A stretch of 64,000 nucleotides of DNA from Owenia fusiformis (lineage: Eukaryota > Annelida > Polychaeta > Sabellida > Oweniidae): positions 4,965,730 through 5,029,729 of the forward strand of contig CAIIXF020000007.1 of NCBI GenBank assembly GCA_903813345.2. Direction: 5' to 3'. The notes under the pieces were generated by a model. The model had not been told where the DNA came from. It saw only the letters and a list, made by a program, of their open reading frames with translations, and did not search any database. How positions within the stretch are numbered: the stretch's first letter is position 1; every line of letters starts with the position of its first letter. Of this stretch, positions 11,571 through 23,900 are shown one piece after another. Made by a program: the position numbers and the translations under genes.

Positions 11571-13100
11571 AATGGTATGGATTGAACAAAATGATTGATC
11601 CTACTATTTTTTTCCTTGAGCACTTCCCAATTATTTCTGCCTTGTCCTTATTAGCAGCTAGCTATCAATGAAGTCAATCAGGGAAAGTCACATTAAAGCA
11701 GATATCTTCACACAAAAAAGTGTGGATGAGAAACACCAGTCCCCACCTGGTTTTAAAGATGCTATGTCTTTATCAAAAATTAGATGAAGTTCCGTTGGAA
11801 GAAATTTTTATTTTCATCATTTTCACAAAAATGGAGGTTGATTTGAACACAAATATTGATGCAATTATAATTTATGTATTGTGTTTTCCATAATATGTCA
11901 CTGGTCTATTACTGTCGATATTGAACCATCATAGGCCTTATTTATTAATTTTTAAAGTATGCTTTAAGAAAATACAATAAAACTTTGAAATCTGAATTGA
12001 ACTGTTGACAATGATTATCAATAAGTTACTGATGTTCGCGTTGTTGATAGTCTAGGAGGCCTTTCAAAACGTGTCAAAACATTTCTGAAAATTAAACTTT
12101 TAGTTCTGAGAATTCTTCATACGGTTGCACAATTAGCTAAAAATAGATTCATTAGCATTCTTAATATAGTATATCAAGGTGTTAAAAATCTTAGTGATGG
12201 GGTGAAACTGCTGCAAAAAACAAAGAGAGCTACTTAGCAGTGTCTTTAGACAGTAAAGCAAGAAGGTGGTGAGATAGAAACTGATTATTATCCAGGATTT
12301 GTAAAGATTTCAAGCTTAATCGTGTCATCGTTCACTCATACATAAATGTCACCATGCTTCACTTGCTTTAAAGCAAAAAAGACTAATGTCTAGAAATATA
12401 TTGTAATGATGCCAGGAAGTTTGTTTCAAGTATGATATTGATTCAGAAAATGAGGAAATGAACAACATGACATTTTTTCAAGGGTAAGGATAAGTGACTG
12501 CATGACACTTTTTAAGAGCAGGAAGGAATGACATTTTATTTAAGGGTTGGTTAACGAGATGAGCTCTGATCAATGAAAAGAGATGAGCATTTGAACTTAT
12601 CCTGGCAATTTCTTATTATTCAAAATTGTGTCTTATTGTCTTGATGAAGTTCCAAAGTTGTCGTACATTCTAATGAATATCAATAGACTAATTAATTAGA
12701 CAGTAGATGAATAAGGTAAATAGCAAATCTTGTACATTTTGTCATTTACAGAAATATTCCTATATTTTAACTTCAGAAACATCTGTCTCTTAAGCTAAGT
12801 GATTTAATTAGATATCTTCTATGTCAGTTTTTCCAATTTTCAGTATTTACTAAATACTAAGTATATCTCTAAGTATATCTGTTCAAACCTAAATAGTTGT
12901 AAACTGTGGTGAGTGACAGTTTTAACTCTTCCTATCAGATGTTAATATCAAAGAGCATGTTGCTGTGAAACAAAATGTTTTTAATGGATGTCAGGATCTG
13001 TTTGGTAGCGGTTAATATTACCCTTTAATTTCTAGTTGTCTAGTTGAGTGAGGAACAAATACAAAGTATTTTTACTTCGATTGCAACTTATGATAGATAT
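11571..13100. other. Intronic stretch with nothing recognisable
   Basis: AT-rich single-copy-looking sequence. No ORF above noise, no clear inverted or tandem repeats and no CpG clustering was seen. Confidence 0.5.
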
Positions 13101-13111
13101 TTATTACTGTA

Positions 13112-13290
13112 TACAGTAAAGCCTGTATATAGTAAACACCTATGGAGCCACAAAAATATGTTCACAGTAGGTCGGTGCTCACTACAGAGAGACAATTTTA
13201 TACAGAAGTCAATTTGGTATGTGCTGAGAGGAGGTGTTTTCTAGACACAGGTGTTCACTAGACATGTGTTTACTAGAGAGGTGTTTATGA
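13112..13290 (+). repeat. TACAGTAAAACCTG dispersed element, copy 1
   Basis: It begins tacagtaaagcctgtatata and continues with gtaaacacctatggagccac, then ggtgttcactagacatgtg-type phrases. The family has five representatives here (13112, 23816, 40650, 43841, 59450). The best one, 59450-59631, has complementary ends TACAGTAAAACTTG / CAGGTTTTACTGTA. This copy has lost its right end. Confidence 0.6.
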
Positions 13291-13462
13291 AGAATTGTAA
13301 GTGATTCCAATACAATTGAAAATAAATAGTTGCTGATTTGGATTAACTCAGTCTGATAAGGTGAGGGTATGTCAAGGTCAAAGGATTATCTTTTTTACGA
13401 TTTTTTATGTATATTTTATTTATTTGCGAAATTTTGTTTAACAATATACATGTATAACATAC

Positions 13463-13610
13463 ATGGCCGTGTTCTCCACAGGATTTTTTCTCAACTGGAT
13501 GCAAAATTCTCATTTTCACAATTCAGACCAAAATTTGGTCAAAATATGCCCATTTTCCATGATTTTTCTCATTTTCAGGTGGGTGCAAGCCTGTAAAATT
13601 GTCATAACTG
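13463..13610 (+). repeat. Dispersed GTGGGTGCA repeat, copy 3
   Basis: It reads gtgttctccacaggattttt, gaccaaaatttggtcaaaat, ccattttccatgatttttct and cattttcaggtgggtgcaag. This is one of the clearest copies of the family described at 4637-4769. Confidence 0.65.
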
Positions 13611-14153
13611 TTCAAATGTTATACTTTACAACTAAGCTCTGTGTCCAGGGTACTTGTATTCAGGATTACACTAGTGAATCAGAATACACAGGACACTGTG
13701 TAGGGAATAGCAGAGGTGTCTTAATTGAGCTGAAATAAGCCCTGGATTACCCCTGGGAGTACTACATAGCTGTAGCTCATACTTATAAGATCAATTGTTT
13801 CAATTAGAGCATTACAATATTCTTAGATTTGCATTTAATCATTAGTAAGTACAGTAGGGTCTTGCAACAGTTTAGCAATCAATTATGGATTGAGTCATAT
13901 ATAGTTTGATGTTATAAAGATCTGTAATTGCGTTTAACAATCTAAATAGGTCTTAATTATACCTGGGGGACCGCTCACTTATACAACAACATTGCTGATC
14001 TCCTTTATTTAGAAGGTGGGTGTTTTTTGCTTCTTCACAATGGGGAGCATCTTGGGTTTCCAAGGTATGAAGTTTTCATATTGAAAATCAAACTGGTAAG
14101 CAGGTATGGTGGGAGCATCTTTCATCAAAAGGCTTCATTGCTTTTTCATTTTT

Positions 14154-15028
14154 ATCCCATCGAACAAAGTTCGGAGGGATATAGGGAACGCCTCCGTCTG
14201 TCCGTCCGTACGTACGTCCGTACGTCCGTCCGTCCGTCCGTCCGTCCGTCCGTCCGTCCGTCTGTCCGTCCGTCCGGGCAATAACTCAAATACCGTTGGC
14301 CCGATTTTGTTCATATTTTGTACACATATACCCTATGGGGGTAGAAATTCTGCTCGAAAGCCAATTTTCAAAATGGCCGCTCATTTCAAAATGGCGGCCA
14401 TTTTAGTGACGATTTTACAGTAATTTAGGTGCAATATGTAAAACTGTAATAGCAATATGTTTTAAATGTAAAAAAATTATAAAGGACATTAATAATGCTA
14501 CAAATGTAGATATTAAAGAAGCACATGGCAGCCATCTTGAAAAATGGCGGCCTTTACTCGTCATTTTACGATTTTTGCTGTAACTCAAAAAGTAGTGGAG
14601 CGATTTTGTTCATATTTGGTATGTGAATACTATAAGCATTGCACACTGTCTGAAGGCACTTTTGGTAGAAGGTGGCCATTTTGAAAAATGGCCGCCATTT
14701 TAACGTATTTTACTATAACTCGAAAAGTAGTGGAGCGATTTTGTTCATATTTGATATGTGACTACTTTAAGCATGGCACATTGTCTAATAAAACTTTAGG
14801 GAGTAGTCGGCCATTTTGAAAAATGGCCACCATTTTTATGTGTGTTATTTTTTTATGTGTGCGATTTTTCAAAAATTTTAGAGGTTGCTACTTAAAAGCA
14901 TATTATTTCTTCTGATGACAACTTGGCTAGTGAGGAACCATTTTGAAAATGGTGGCCTTTCTGGTGTGTTGTTTTATGATATTTGCGCTTCGTTTGTAAA
15001 AATGCCAGCTATTTCTGTTCGATGGGAT
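14154..15028 (+). mobile_element. CCGT-headed non-autonomous element, full copy
   Basis: The left end ATCCCATCGAAC (14154-14165) is exactly complementary to GTTCGATGGGAT at 15017-15028, giving 12-bp terminal inverted repeats around 875 bp. After the left end comes a short hairpin (cgaacaaagttcg), a (CCGT)n microsatellite (about 14195-14278), then caataactcaaataccgttg. Next are tandem units of about 135 bp, each with gattttgttcatatttggta and the palindromic ggccattttgaaaaatggcc. A second, nearly identical copy starts at 63246. The apparent peptides rich in VRPS from the microsatellite are artefacts. Confidence 0.85.
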
Positions 15029-15124
15029 TCGCTACGCTTTGGCGTTGCCGTTGTTCTGGTTTTAAAGAAGTGAAATATGCTTGGACCAAGGATGCATGGG
15101 GAGGTTCATCTGTAAGGTTATGTG

Positions 15125-15260
15125 CAAGAAATCCGTTCTCCCAGTGATTTCAAAATTCTCATTTTAGACCAATATTTGTCAATTTCTATTATTTTTTGGC
15201 TCATCTCATTTTGGAGTGGATGCAAATAGATTTTCAGATGGGTTCAGCACCTACTACTTG
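15125..15260 (+). repeat. Dispersed GTGGGTGCA repeat, copy 4
   Basis: It reads ccgttctcccagtgatttca, ctcattttagaccaatattt, tggatgcaaatagattttca and gatgggttcagcacc. A diverged copy of the 4637-4769 family, lying just downstream of the CCGT element. Confidence 0.55.
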
Positions 15261-15734
15261 TCCTAAAGCTGGGGAGATCACAGGGAGGTATTATAGTTGC
15301 TGTAGAAGAATTGTGGGTGCCAAATGGAATGTCAATAAATGACTTCTTTGAGCCTCCGGCCCTGATAAGTTAATACAATAATCTAAATACATATACTTCC
15401 AAGAGTAGATATGTAGGAGGTTTACATTGAATGATGACATTCCTTGCAATTAATATGCATGTTATTCAGAACATTTGTTAACCATCACATCAAATTGAAT
15501 AATGTTACATTTTCTTGTTTCTTATGGTGCGGAATTACTGTAGGTAGAGATTCTGTTTTCTTTCTCATTGGGTTTCTTTTGTTGCTTTTATAATTAATGC
15601 CTCTTTGTTGGTATTTTTGGGAGAGTGACTATTGGTGATTGATTTGTAGTATGAAGGGTATCTGAAGATTGTACTACTAAGTTACCCTGTTCGAAAATAT
15701 CGCCTGCTCGTGTTTATTCTGCGTCAATTCTCGC

Positions 15735-15895
15735 TAAAATTTGATTGAATTAATTGATTTTTTGGAATTTCTATACAATTTAGAGTATATACTTCATGGC
15801 TATATATTTGATTTCTTGTTTTTTCCTCTCTTAATTACTTTATTTTACATTTTAAAACATGACTACAATGACATTTCTTGCAAGCCCACATTGCT
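15735..15895 (+). repeat. Dispersed CTCTAAAATTTGAATGAA repeat, copy 1
   Basis: The family order is ctctaaaatttgaatgaac, ctgattttcttgcatttcta, tacaatttagagtgttgcc, then a T-rich block and cattttaaaacatgactaca. This copy has caatttagagtatatacttc and ttaaaacatgactacaatga. Other copies: 19290-19440 (-), 23362-23455 (-), 34810-34952 (-), 43573-43715 (+), 49135-49265 (-), 52232-52380 (+), 57845-57925 (+), and a fragment at 56320-56430. Confidence 0.6.
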
Positions 15896-17200
15896 GACAA
15901 TCAATAGTAGAACTTCTATGATAGACCCTAATCACCCTATGCAGACTGTGGTATATGAAAACAAGCAGTGATCACACATAGAAAGTTCATAGAAAGTTTC
16001 AAAAAGCGAAAATAATCTATATCGATAGGTCATTTCAATCACCAATACTGAATGAAGGCTATAAATGGTATATTAAAGCTGCAATTTCAAATTCTTTGCC
16101 TTGCTTTGGATAAGGATGAATGCTTAGTGCATCGTTCAAGAATGAAGTACACAATTATAGCTTAGGTTTCCCTTTTATAAGTTATCCTCTACAAATGTGT
16201 GAATATAATCACCCCATCCATGTGATCATTCCGTGGCACTCAATTTGTGAATATTGCTACAAAATATAACTGATCATTTCATTAAGATGATGACCTAACC
16301 CTATGGAAATGGAGATAATGTTTCACAGCCAGTTGGGCATGAGATATTACAGCGCACGGTTAAAGTCCTCACCGTGGGCACATGGTATCAGCGCTTGATT
16401 TTGAACCACAGTCTGTATATGGTGCAATTACCATATCAGATACACATACAGTTGCTGATTCACACCCCTATAAAACTGTTAATACATTTAAAACATCATT
16501 AAGAGCTCTGTAACAGGGTTATAAAGTAAATCAATTCATTTTGAGGTCTTTATATTTCTAACCATTTGCATTTCAATGTACTTTGCTTCTTAAAAGAGAG
16601 CTTCGTCTTCATCCTTAAAAACTAGACTCTGCGTGCAGGGTAAATATTTCAGTATGCTTGATACAATTTAATTTAGTTCAAAGCTCTAGCTACCAGTCAC
16701 AATAGGTGGATAATACAGGCGGAATCTATGATCTTGTAGACGTAGGCTATTATAATCCAATACGATATGACCTCAATCAGATGATGTCTCTCGGGAAATG
16801 GTAGTATTCTCTTTGCGATATATTAATAGTAACTTTTTCATGAAGCACCACCAGGCTGGAAGTCTTATAGATTCTATCACTGCATCTCTTGCATCTCATC
16901 AAGTCCTAGTGGTCACCTCCTATCTATTTCTGGAGCCTATGTTTGAGAGAGGGTTTTGATATATTTGATATGTAAATTGTTCATATGCAGCCATGTATTA
17001 TTAGATCAAATATCAATACACCAATGCTGGTTGAAATGTTTAATGCTTTGTAGTTTTGCTTTGATCCATTGTTGCACCCATTCCTTAATCAAGCTTGATC
17101 TGAGGAGTAAGTTTTCTAAAAATACACATATATAATATTCATTCACTCCCAGACCCGGGCGGGGGGAGGGTTGGTGAGGTTTTGATATAGAAGCATCAGG
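15896..17200. other. Intronic stretch with nothing recognisable
   Basis: No repeat family seen elsewhere in the window and no credible ORF. CpG is sparse. A polypurine run (ggcggggggagggttgg) sits at about 17158-17175. Confidence 0.5.
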
Positions 17201-17220
17201 CAAAGTTAATTTTATGAGCC

Positions 17221-18080
17221 TATTCAGTCAATATGGTACAACGAAAATGGGACTTCTGCGCATGTTAAAATTTTTCGTCAAAACTCAACTTTTGTTCAAG
17301 TTGATACGATTGTCTTTCGAACTAGAGACTTACCTCATTCGAAAGATCATAAAAGACTTTATCTATACTGAAAATCTTAGATCCAAACATAGTAGAATAC
17401 GCCGTCAGTCCGCATTTGATTTTTTGAAGTGAGTTTCGTAGATCGTCAGATTTCTCCGACTGATATCGGGTTATCTCAAACTGGTTCGTTTATAAATACG
17501 AATTTCTTTACCGTTGTAAGGTGCATGCGCAGAATTGATTTATAAACCTTATTGGTTGATGGTTTTTCTCCTGCGCATGCGTGAAGTCTGATGAACACTT
17601 ATGACGAAGACCGGAGCAAACATTACTAGCTCTCGAACGAAATTCCAAGATTCAGGTCATTTCGCCGTGTTTGCTAAGCGTGTATACGTGAATGACAAAC
17701 TGTTTTGAGTAGATCGGGTACCTGTTTTAGACACAACATTGATTTAGCTTGACATTGATGTGCACATTGGCACTTTTGAGCATGTTAATACAAGTTTTTA
17801 CACTCTTAGCACGAGACGGGTTTTCGAAAAATCTGTTATCTGATTCACTCGATTATCGTATGGATATGTATTTCTGCTGACATTTCAACACCACATCACA
17901 TAGAATTACGATGCAGAATGATAATAAAACACAAAACAACTACTAAATTCCACTTGTTATTTCACAGGAGGTAAAAATGCAAACTGCCTAGATTCTTTGT
18001 AAGGGTCGTCAGACATCGGATTGGCCGCCATATTTGAAATGAAAATATCACTAAATAGAGGTCTGCGCATGCCTCAACAT
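17221..18080. promoter_or_regulatory. CpG-richer cluster with NRF1-like and CCAAT motifs
   Basis: CpG dinucleotides rise sharply at about 17400-17700 compared with the surrounding intron. The 8-mer TGCGCATG occurs four times in 820 bp: 17257, 17524 (reverse), 17572 and 18064. The copy at 17572 extends to TGCGCATGCGTG, close to the NRF1 consensus. An inverted CCAAT box (ATTGGTTGATGG) lies at 17551 between two of them. NRF1 plus NF-Y sites in a CpG-rich patch are typical of TATA-less promoters. It could be an alternative promoter of the gene (EPAC2 has alternative first exons in mammals), an enhancer, or the promoter of an unannotated transcript. A 72-codon ORF at 17214-17432 is not similar to anything I know. 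Confidence 0.4.
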
Positions 18081-18913
18081 TTCGACTGTATTGTATTATT
18101 TCTCTTGAAAATTGGTATTTGATGCATCACCTGCCTTTGAAGGCCTTGGTACAAGCTACCAGGATTATGGAATATAAATGATGCGTAATAGTACACATAC
18201 CCTTTTCAGTTGTCAAATTTTGAGATGTAAACCCTGACCCTCCTATGAGTCTGGTGCATGGATCCAAAATAAAGAGGGCACTTTGAGTATGGCTCTTTTA
18301 GCAAATGGGTTATGCAATACCAAATAGATAAGTAAAGAATTAATTGATAAATAAATAAATGAATAAAGGAGTAAATAAATAAAGGGCTTGAACTGTGTTC
18401 TATGTTCTATTAGCTTTACACCATCGGATACATAATCCATGGTATTCCCTTCAACATGAAAGTTCAATTTGTTCCCCAAGTTATTGCGATCAATAATTTG
18501 TTATTAATGATTCTTTCATTTTATCCACCATTAAAGGATATTAATTTGTAATTAAATTGTTAATTTACTTCTGTGGAGCATAATATTGCGTAAAGGCCTT
18601 ATCACTGTGAAAATCAATGTTGGTGTCTCAGACTTTTTTTTTTACTATTGATATTTTGCTTTTGAACTACCCTGAGACCCCAAGCCTAGTAATAACTGAT
18701 GAAACTCTCTTTTAAAGGATGGGAATCAATGATGAGGGGAAAACTCGCTTCTATGTTTATTCTCTCTGGTGAATTCTCTTTTAACATGACACTTTGATTG
18801 TCTTAAGGCCCAATACAAAGCCTATATCTAGTAATGACTAATGAAGCCCTCTTTTAAAGATGCAAAATCAAACTTTTAGAAATGATACCTATTATATGCA
18901 TATCTATAATCTA

Positions 18914-18994
18914 GTCCTACACCATCTTCGCACGCTCCGGTCTTCACTGTGTTCGACCGACGGGAGCCGAGTGAACAAAGATGGTCCTACACCA
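18914..18994. repeat. 59-bp CpG-dense insert between 11-bp direct repeats
   Basis: GTCCTACACCA at 18914-18924 is repeated exactly at 18984-18994. The 59 bp between them are rich in CpG, unlike the flanks, and partly self-complementary (ctccggtcttc / gacgggag and atctt / aagat). The arrangement looks like a short insertion with a target-site duplication, or a duplicated segment. Confidence 0.6.
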
Positions 18995-19289
18995 AGACTA
19001 TTAGAGTTTTAACTGATTCCTTATCATGAGTATTTGGTTTTATACCACCTGTTTTTTATGGTGCCTTATTTTTGGGCAATTTTGTATGATTTTGACAGTA
19101 TACATCAAGTCTGTATTATTCATTCCTTCGTATTTCTCATTGACTTAATATATTTCATAATTTAAAAACATGACCTCAATCACATTTTATGCATCATTTG
19201 TGTCTCCAATGCGTAGCTATCTGTCTCCCTAGATTCTCCATTACGTGTTCATTAATCTCCTTATTGACAGCAGATACCACCCTGTTAGT

Positions 19290-19440
19290 AAAACAGGATG
19301 GGGTTATGTTTTCAAATGCAAAGTAGAGTGGAATAAAGTGAAATATGCAAGGAATAAAGTTAATAGGCATATAGTTGATATTCTAAATTGTATAGAAATG
19401 CGAGAAAATCAGACAGTTCATTCAAATTTTAGAGAGAAAT
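19290..19440 (-). repeat. Dispersed CTCTAAAATTTGAATGAA repeat, copy 2
   Basis: Reverse-oriented copy with ggaataaagtgaaatatgca, ctaaattgtatagaaatgcg and gacagttcattcaaatttta gaga. Same family as 15735-15895. Confidence 0.65.
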
Positions 19441-19714
19441 GATTTGGTAAAAACATTACTGGCTGACATTTTAGCAGACGGATTTGATTTTCTCCAGAGA
19501 TGAAAGAAATGATATGATGGTCTTTGGAGACTGAGTATCAAATCAATATAGGCACATTGGGTAGCAGCAGTTACGATAATACTGCAAATGTCATAATGTT
19601 TTCTGAACTGAAAATACAAAAGGAAATACCTGGTAAATTATAGAGTTTATATATGATGGAACCTGTAAAATTGAATGACTGTTATTTAGCAAGTAGGAAT
19701 AATAAGAGGAATGA

Positions 19715-19835
19715 CCAGGGGATTCAACTCCAAAATATGTTTTCATGTTTTTTCTTATTTTCAAGTGGGTGCAAATAGATTCACAGGAGGGTGCAAGCCT
19801 ACTAAAATCTCAAGTAGGTGCAAAACTCACTTCTT
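19715..19835 (+). repeat. Dispersed GTGGGTGCA repeat, copy 5
   Basis: It reads tttttcttattttcaagtgg, then gtgcaaatagattcacagga and gggtgcaagcctac. A partial copy of the 4637-4769 family. Confidence 0.55.
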
Positions 19836-20279
19836 TAATGCTGGAAGAATAATGTACTCTATTACAGTCTGGGAACGAGTTGGGCTAGTAACTATAAATA
19901 GAAATGAGAAATCAATAAAGAAATTAATCAATTATTCTTGCTGGAATTTGACATCTTAGCTTTTTTCAATGCAAATCAATTAACTTCAGAATTTCTTTCA
20001 TTTAATATAATGTTTGCTGATTCCTCGGTTTCCAACTTTTTATAAACCTCTTAGATAATAGTTTACAACTTTACATGGTGCACCTTTTGTCATTTTACTA
20101 CCTGTCCTTACTACCCTTGTACTTATTATTTGATGTTAAGTTTTGTACAAATACTCAAGATAGACCCATTAGACACTCTTTTTAAATAGTACATGAATTA
20201 CTGTAGATACTTGTAAATTATATTTTCAGTTCTGGTGAAATATTGTGTCCATTTCAGTTCCTAAGAGATTTACTTTGCT

Positions 20280-21943
20280 TTTTTATGTCCCCACCACATA
20301 GTGTGGGGCCATATTGTCGGCCTAGGCGCGTCCGTCTGTCCGTCCGTCCGTCCGTCTGTCCGTCCGTACGTCTGGGAGTTTTGTCCAAAACCACTACAGA
20401 TATCACCTTCAAATTTTCAGGGATAACTTATGAGTGCATACAGATGTGGATGAAAAAAAATTAACTCGATACCTACTTCCTGTCGGCCATTTTGAAGTCA
20501 AATGCTAAAATCCTTGTCTGCAAACTTTAAGAAAAACGGCTTCACAGTTGCTTTTAAAACTTTAACATCTTGTTCAGCTCACTTCATTCTAGATCTGATT
20601 AGGTTTTGGACCTGTTAGCTCAGTCATGTCAGCCATTTTGAATGTCTTAAGAAAAGTTAGCGCACGATAATACTTTGTATCATATTGAATGGTGTTTTTG
20701 AGTTTTCATATTCTAACTATTTAGTAGCTTTATAAATAATTTCAGATGTACTTTGTTGTTAAAGCCTATGTTGTTGTTAACAGTATTTATATGTGATAAT
20801 TTTGTAAAAAGAAATCAGCAAAAACTCATGATCACTTTTTTATTGTCAGCCATTTTGGATTTTTCCGTCCTAAAATCTTGTCTGTGGAGTCTTGTCTACG
20901 TGTTTTCAGGTGAACCGTTTGGTGGATCAATTCTTGATTTTCAGGGATGATTCTTAGTATAAAAATCTAGATCTGATTAGTTTTTTGGCATTCTGGGTAA
21001 ATGTCAAGGCAGCCATTTTGGATTTTCCGTCCTAAAATCTTGTCTGTAAAGTCTTGTCTACACGTTTTCAGGTGAACTGTTTGGTAGATCAATTTCAATT
21101 TTTCAGGGATGATCCTTAATATGAAAATGTACAACTGATTAGTTTTTTGGCATTCTGGGTAATTGTCAAGGCAGCCATTTTGGATTTTCCGTCCTAAAAT
21201 ATTGTCTGTAAAGTCTTGTCTACGCATTTCCAGGTGAACAGTTCTGTAGATCAATTTCAAATTTTCAGGGATGATTCTTAGTATGAAAATCTAGATCTGA
21301 TTAGTATTTGGGCATTCTGGGTAAATGCCAAGGCAGCCATTTTGGATTTTCCGTCTTAAAATCTTGTCTGTAGAGTTTTGTCTACGCATTTCCCGGTGAA
21401 CCGTTTGGTAGATCAATTTCAAATTTTTAGGGATGATTCTTAGTATGAAAATCTACATCTGATTAGTTTTTTGGCATTCTGGATAAATGTCAAGGCAGCC
21501 ATTTTGGATTTTCCGTCTTAAAATCCTGCCCGTAAAGTCTTGTCTATGCGTTTTTAGGTGAACCGTTTTGTAGATCAATTTCAAATTTTCAGGGATGATT
21601 CTTAGTATGAAAATCTAGATCTGATTAGTTTTTTGGCATTCTGGATAAATGCCAAGGCAGCCATTTTGGATTTTCCGTCTTAAAATCCTGCCCGTGAAGT
21701 CTTGTCTACGCGTTTTTAGGTGAACCGTTTTGTAGATCAATTTCAAATTTTCAGGGATGATTCTTAGTATGAAAATCTAGATCTGATTAGTTTTTTGGCA
21801 TTCTAGGTAAATTTTAAGGTGGCCATTTTGGATTTTCCGTCATCAAATTGTGTCGGTAAAGTCTTGTCTACTCATTTTTAGGATAACCATTTGACAGGAT
21901 CACCCATAGGTGGGGACATTTTGTACACATTTGTGTTCTTGTC
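20280..21943 (+). mobile_element. CCGT-headed element with 162-bp internal tandem units (6 units)
   Basis: The left end tttttatgtccccaccacat (TGTCCCCACC at 20286-20295) is matched by GGTGGGGACA at 21909-21918, then a shared tail attttgtacacatttgtgtt. After the head come a short hairpin (ccccaccacatagtgtgggg), a (CCGT)n tract, a 0.5-kb unique part and about six tandem units of about 162 bp. Each unit contains ggtgaaccgtttggtagatc, tttcagggatgattcttagt and aggcagccattttggatttt. A second copy at 44992-47150 is nearly identical outside the array but has about nine units. No coding capacity; non-autonomous. Confidence 0.85.
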
Positions 21944-23360
21944 ATTAAGTTGTGATATATCACAGATACAAAACAAAACAAGTTGACAGGAATATCTGTC
22001 ATTCTGGGTTTCAACATGTTAAATCATATAGAATCTTCCACTTCCAAATATCATTCAATTAATTTTTCCCATTGTAGCAGAATTGAACATAAATATAATT
22101 TTCAAGTTAATTTGAAACTCTTGTCGCTTCTTGATATGTGATGTAATTTTTACAATACAATTGCCACTTTATGTCCATATTAGGCATTAATTATAGGCAT
22201 ATGATTTAACATATACATGTACATACAGTCTATGAACAGAATGAGACCTAATAAGGAGCTATAATAAATCTATTGAGGAGCCCTATTGTTATCAATAGAG
22301 AATAAATTATTGATTTAATAAATAGGAACTGTCATGTTATGAAAGTCTGGTTAATCTCTGGAATTATCATAAGGGATGGAATTTTAGTACCTCATAATAT
22401 AACATTTGTCTCCCCGTTATCTGGTAAATCTCAGGTTCATGCAACTGTTTCAGCATGCGTTAAGCAATTAAAGAAAAATTTGCATTTGAAACATTTTTGG
22501 TGATAGGGAGGGTTAAAACCTTCCTTACCAATGATATCGTCCCTTATCAAATTAAATTTCAGTATCTTCTAAGGCCTAAAAGTTGAATTTAAAAAAGAGT
22601 AATGTTTGAGATAAGATGTTTGATCATACGTTTCAAAATCCCAGTTAATTAAGTATAGTAGTATGGCGGGTGTGACATTAATCCCTATAATAGCCATATT
22701 ATATTGAAGCTATGTACATAATACCAATTTGCGTAATTAAAATGATAACATATTTTTATTTTTAAGATCTCTCATCTGTTGATCCATATGGGCAAGGATC
22801 AATTTCCACGCAAATCAAATCTTTATATTATTTTCCAGCAGGAGAGTTTTGATTGAGTATTGCCGATTGAATGTGTAGTGGGTTCGATTTTACTGGTTCG
22901 TTCTTTTGAGCATTCACTAAAATGAATGTACTTGACCAATGACTTTTGATCAATGGAAGACATAAATTGTCTTGGAATAGATTGCGTATTTCTGTGGTCA
23001 TATATTTTATGCCATTTTTGTTTTGAAAACTAAGCAATTGGTGGAGTCATTCAATCCCCGCACCAATCAACATTCAAAATTGGTGTGCATTGTCATTATA
23101 ACTCAAAATAAGCCAACGCTTGTTAAAACCTGAGTCTACAACTTTATGTAATCCATCAAAAGCTTGGCTTGTCTTCCAATTGCTTTTGTGAAAACAAATT
23201 CTTTGAATAATCATTAAATCCTGATGAAGGAAGGTATATTTGATTGCTTTGAAGTTAACCAAATTTTCAGCTTCTTTTAACATGCAATGAAGCTGAATAC
23301 ATCGCTGATGAATAAAATATATGACAGTCATGTTTAAAATTTGAAATAAACCTTGAAAGA
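21944..23360. other. Intronic stretch with nothing recognisable
   Basis: AT-rich sequence with no repeat family shared with the rest of the window. Short ORFs on the - strand at 22828-23373 show no domain and have no splice context. Confidence 0.5.
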
Positions 23361-23361
23361 G

Positions 23362-23455
23362 AAGAATCAGCAAGAAATAAAGTGACCAGACATAAAGTAT
23401 GGATTCTTAATAATACAGAAATGCAAGAAAATCAGATAGTTCTTTCAAATTTAAC
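23362..23455 (-). repeat. Dispersed CTCTAAAATTTGAATGAA repeat, copy 3
   Basis: Reverse-oriented partial copy: gaaataaagtgaccagacat, aatacagaaatgcaagaaaa and tcagatagttctttcaaatt. Confidence 0.6.
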
Positions 23456-23815
23456 AAAGGAATTAGCAAAAATAGACATGGCAGACATCATATTCAAATC
23501 ATCATTTGGTTGAACGGTGGAATAATTTCCAATATGCAACCTTAGATGATCAATTATTGCAAAGACCATGAGGGAATTAAAGTAAAGCCTGTTAGCTTTC
23601 AGTCTGATGAACAAGCCCTGGAAATGGCTCAAAGTGACCTTATCATTCTTTCATTTATATACATTGACCAGTTATTAATTTGCTATTTTTTAACCCTGTG
23701 CACTTGACTGTGATGGGGATCAAACTTCAACTTCATCACCTTTATTACAACCAAGCATGCTTTTCACTTTAATAAAAGTATCATCTTAAAGGAAATATTG
23801 ATGTAGTGGGTGATA

Positions 23816-23900
23816 TACAGTAAAACTCATCTTTATCTAAATCTCAAAAGGACTGGCCAAAGGTGTTCTGAATAACAGGTGTTCACATTTTAAGGTTTCT
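23816..23900 (+). repeat. TACAGTAAAACCTG element, truncated copy 2
   Basis: It starts tacagtaaaactcatcttta and contains ggtgttctgaataacaggtg and ttcacattttaagg, then loses similarity. Only the left half of the family is present. Confidence 0.5.

Noticed and set aside
14027-14423. Two overlapping ORFs rich in SVRPSVRP repeats
   Set aside because: They translate a (CCGT)n microsatellite inside a non-autonomous element; similar peptides arise at 20243 and 45000-45126 from the same tract type.
17300-17345. Possible mini-exon on the - strand (ttttcag ... gag|gtaagt)
   Set aside because: Splice-like signals frame about 34 nt with an open phase, but no homology and no partner exons; such pairs are expected by chance in 64 kb.
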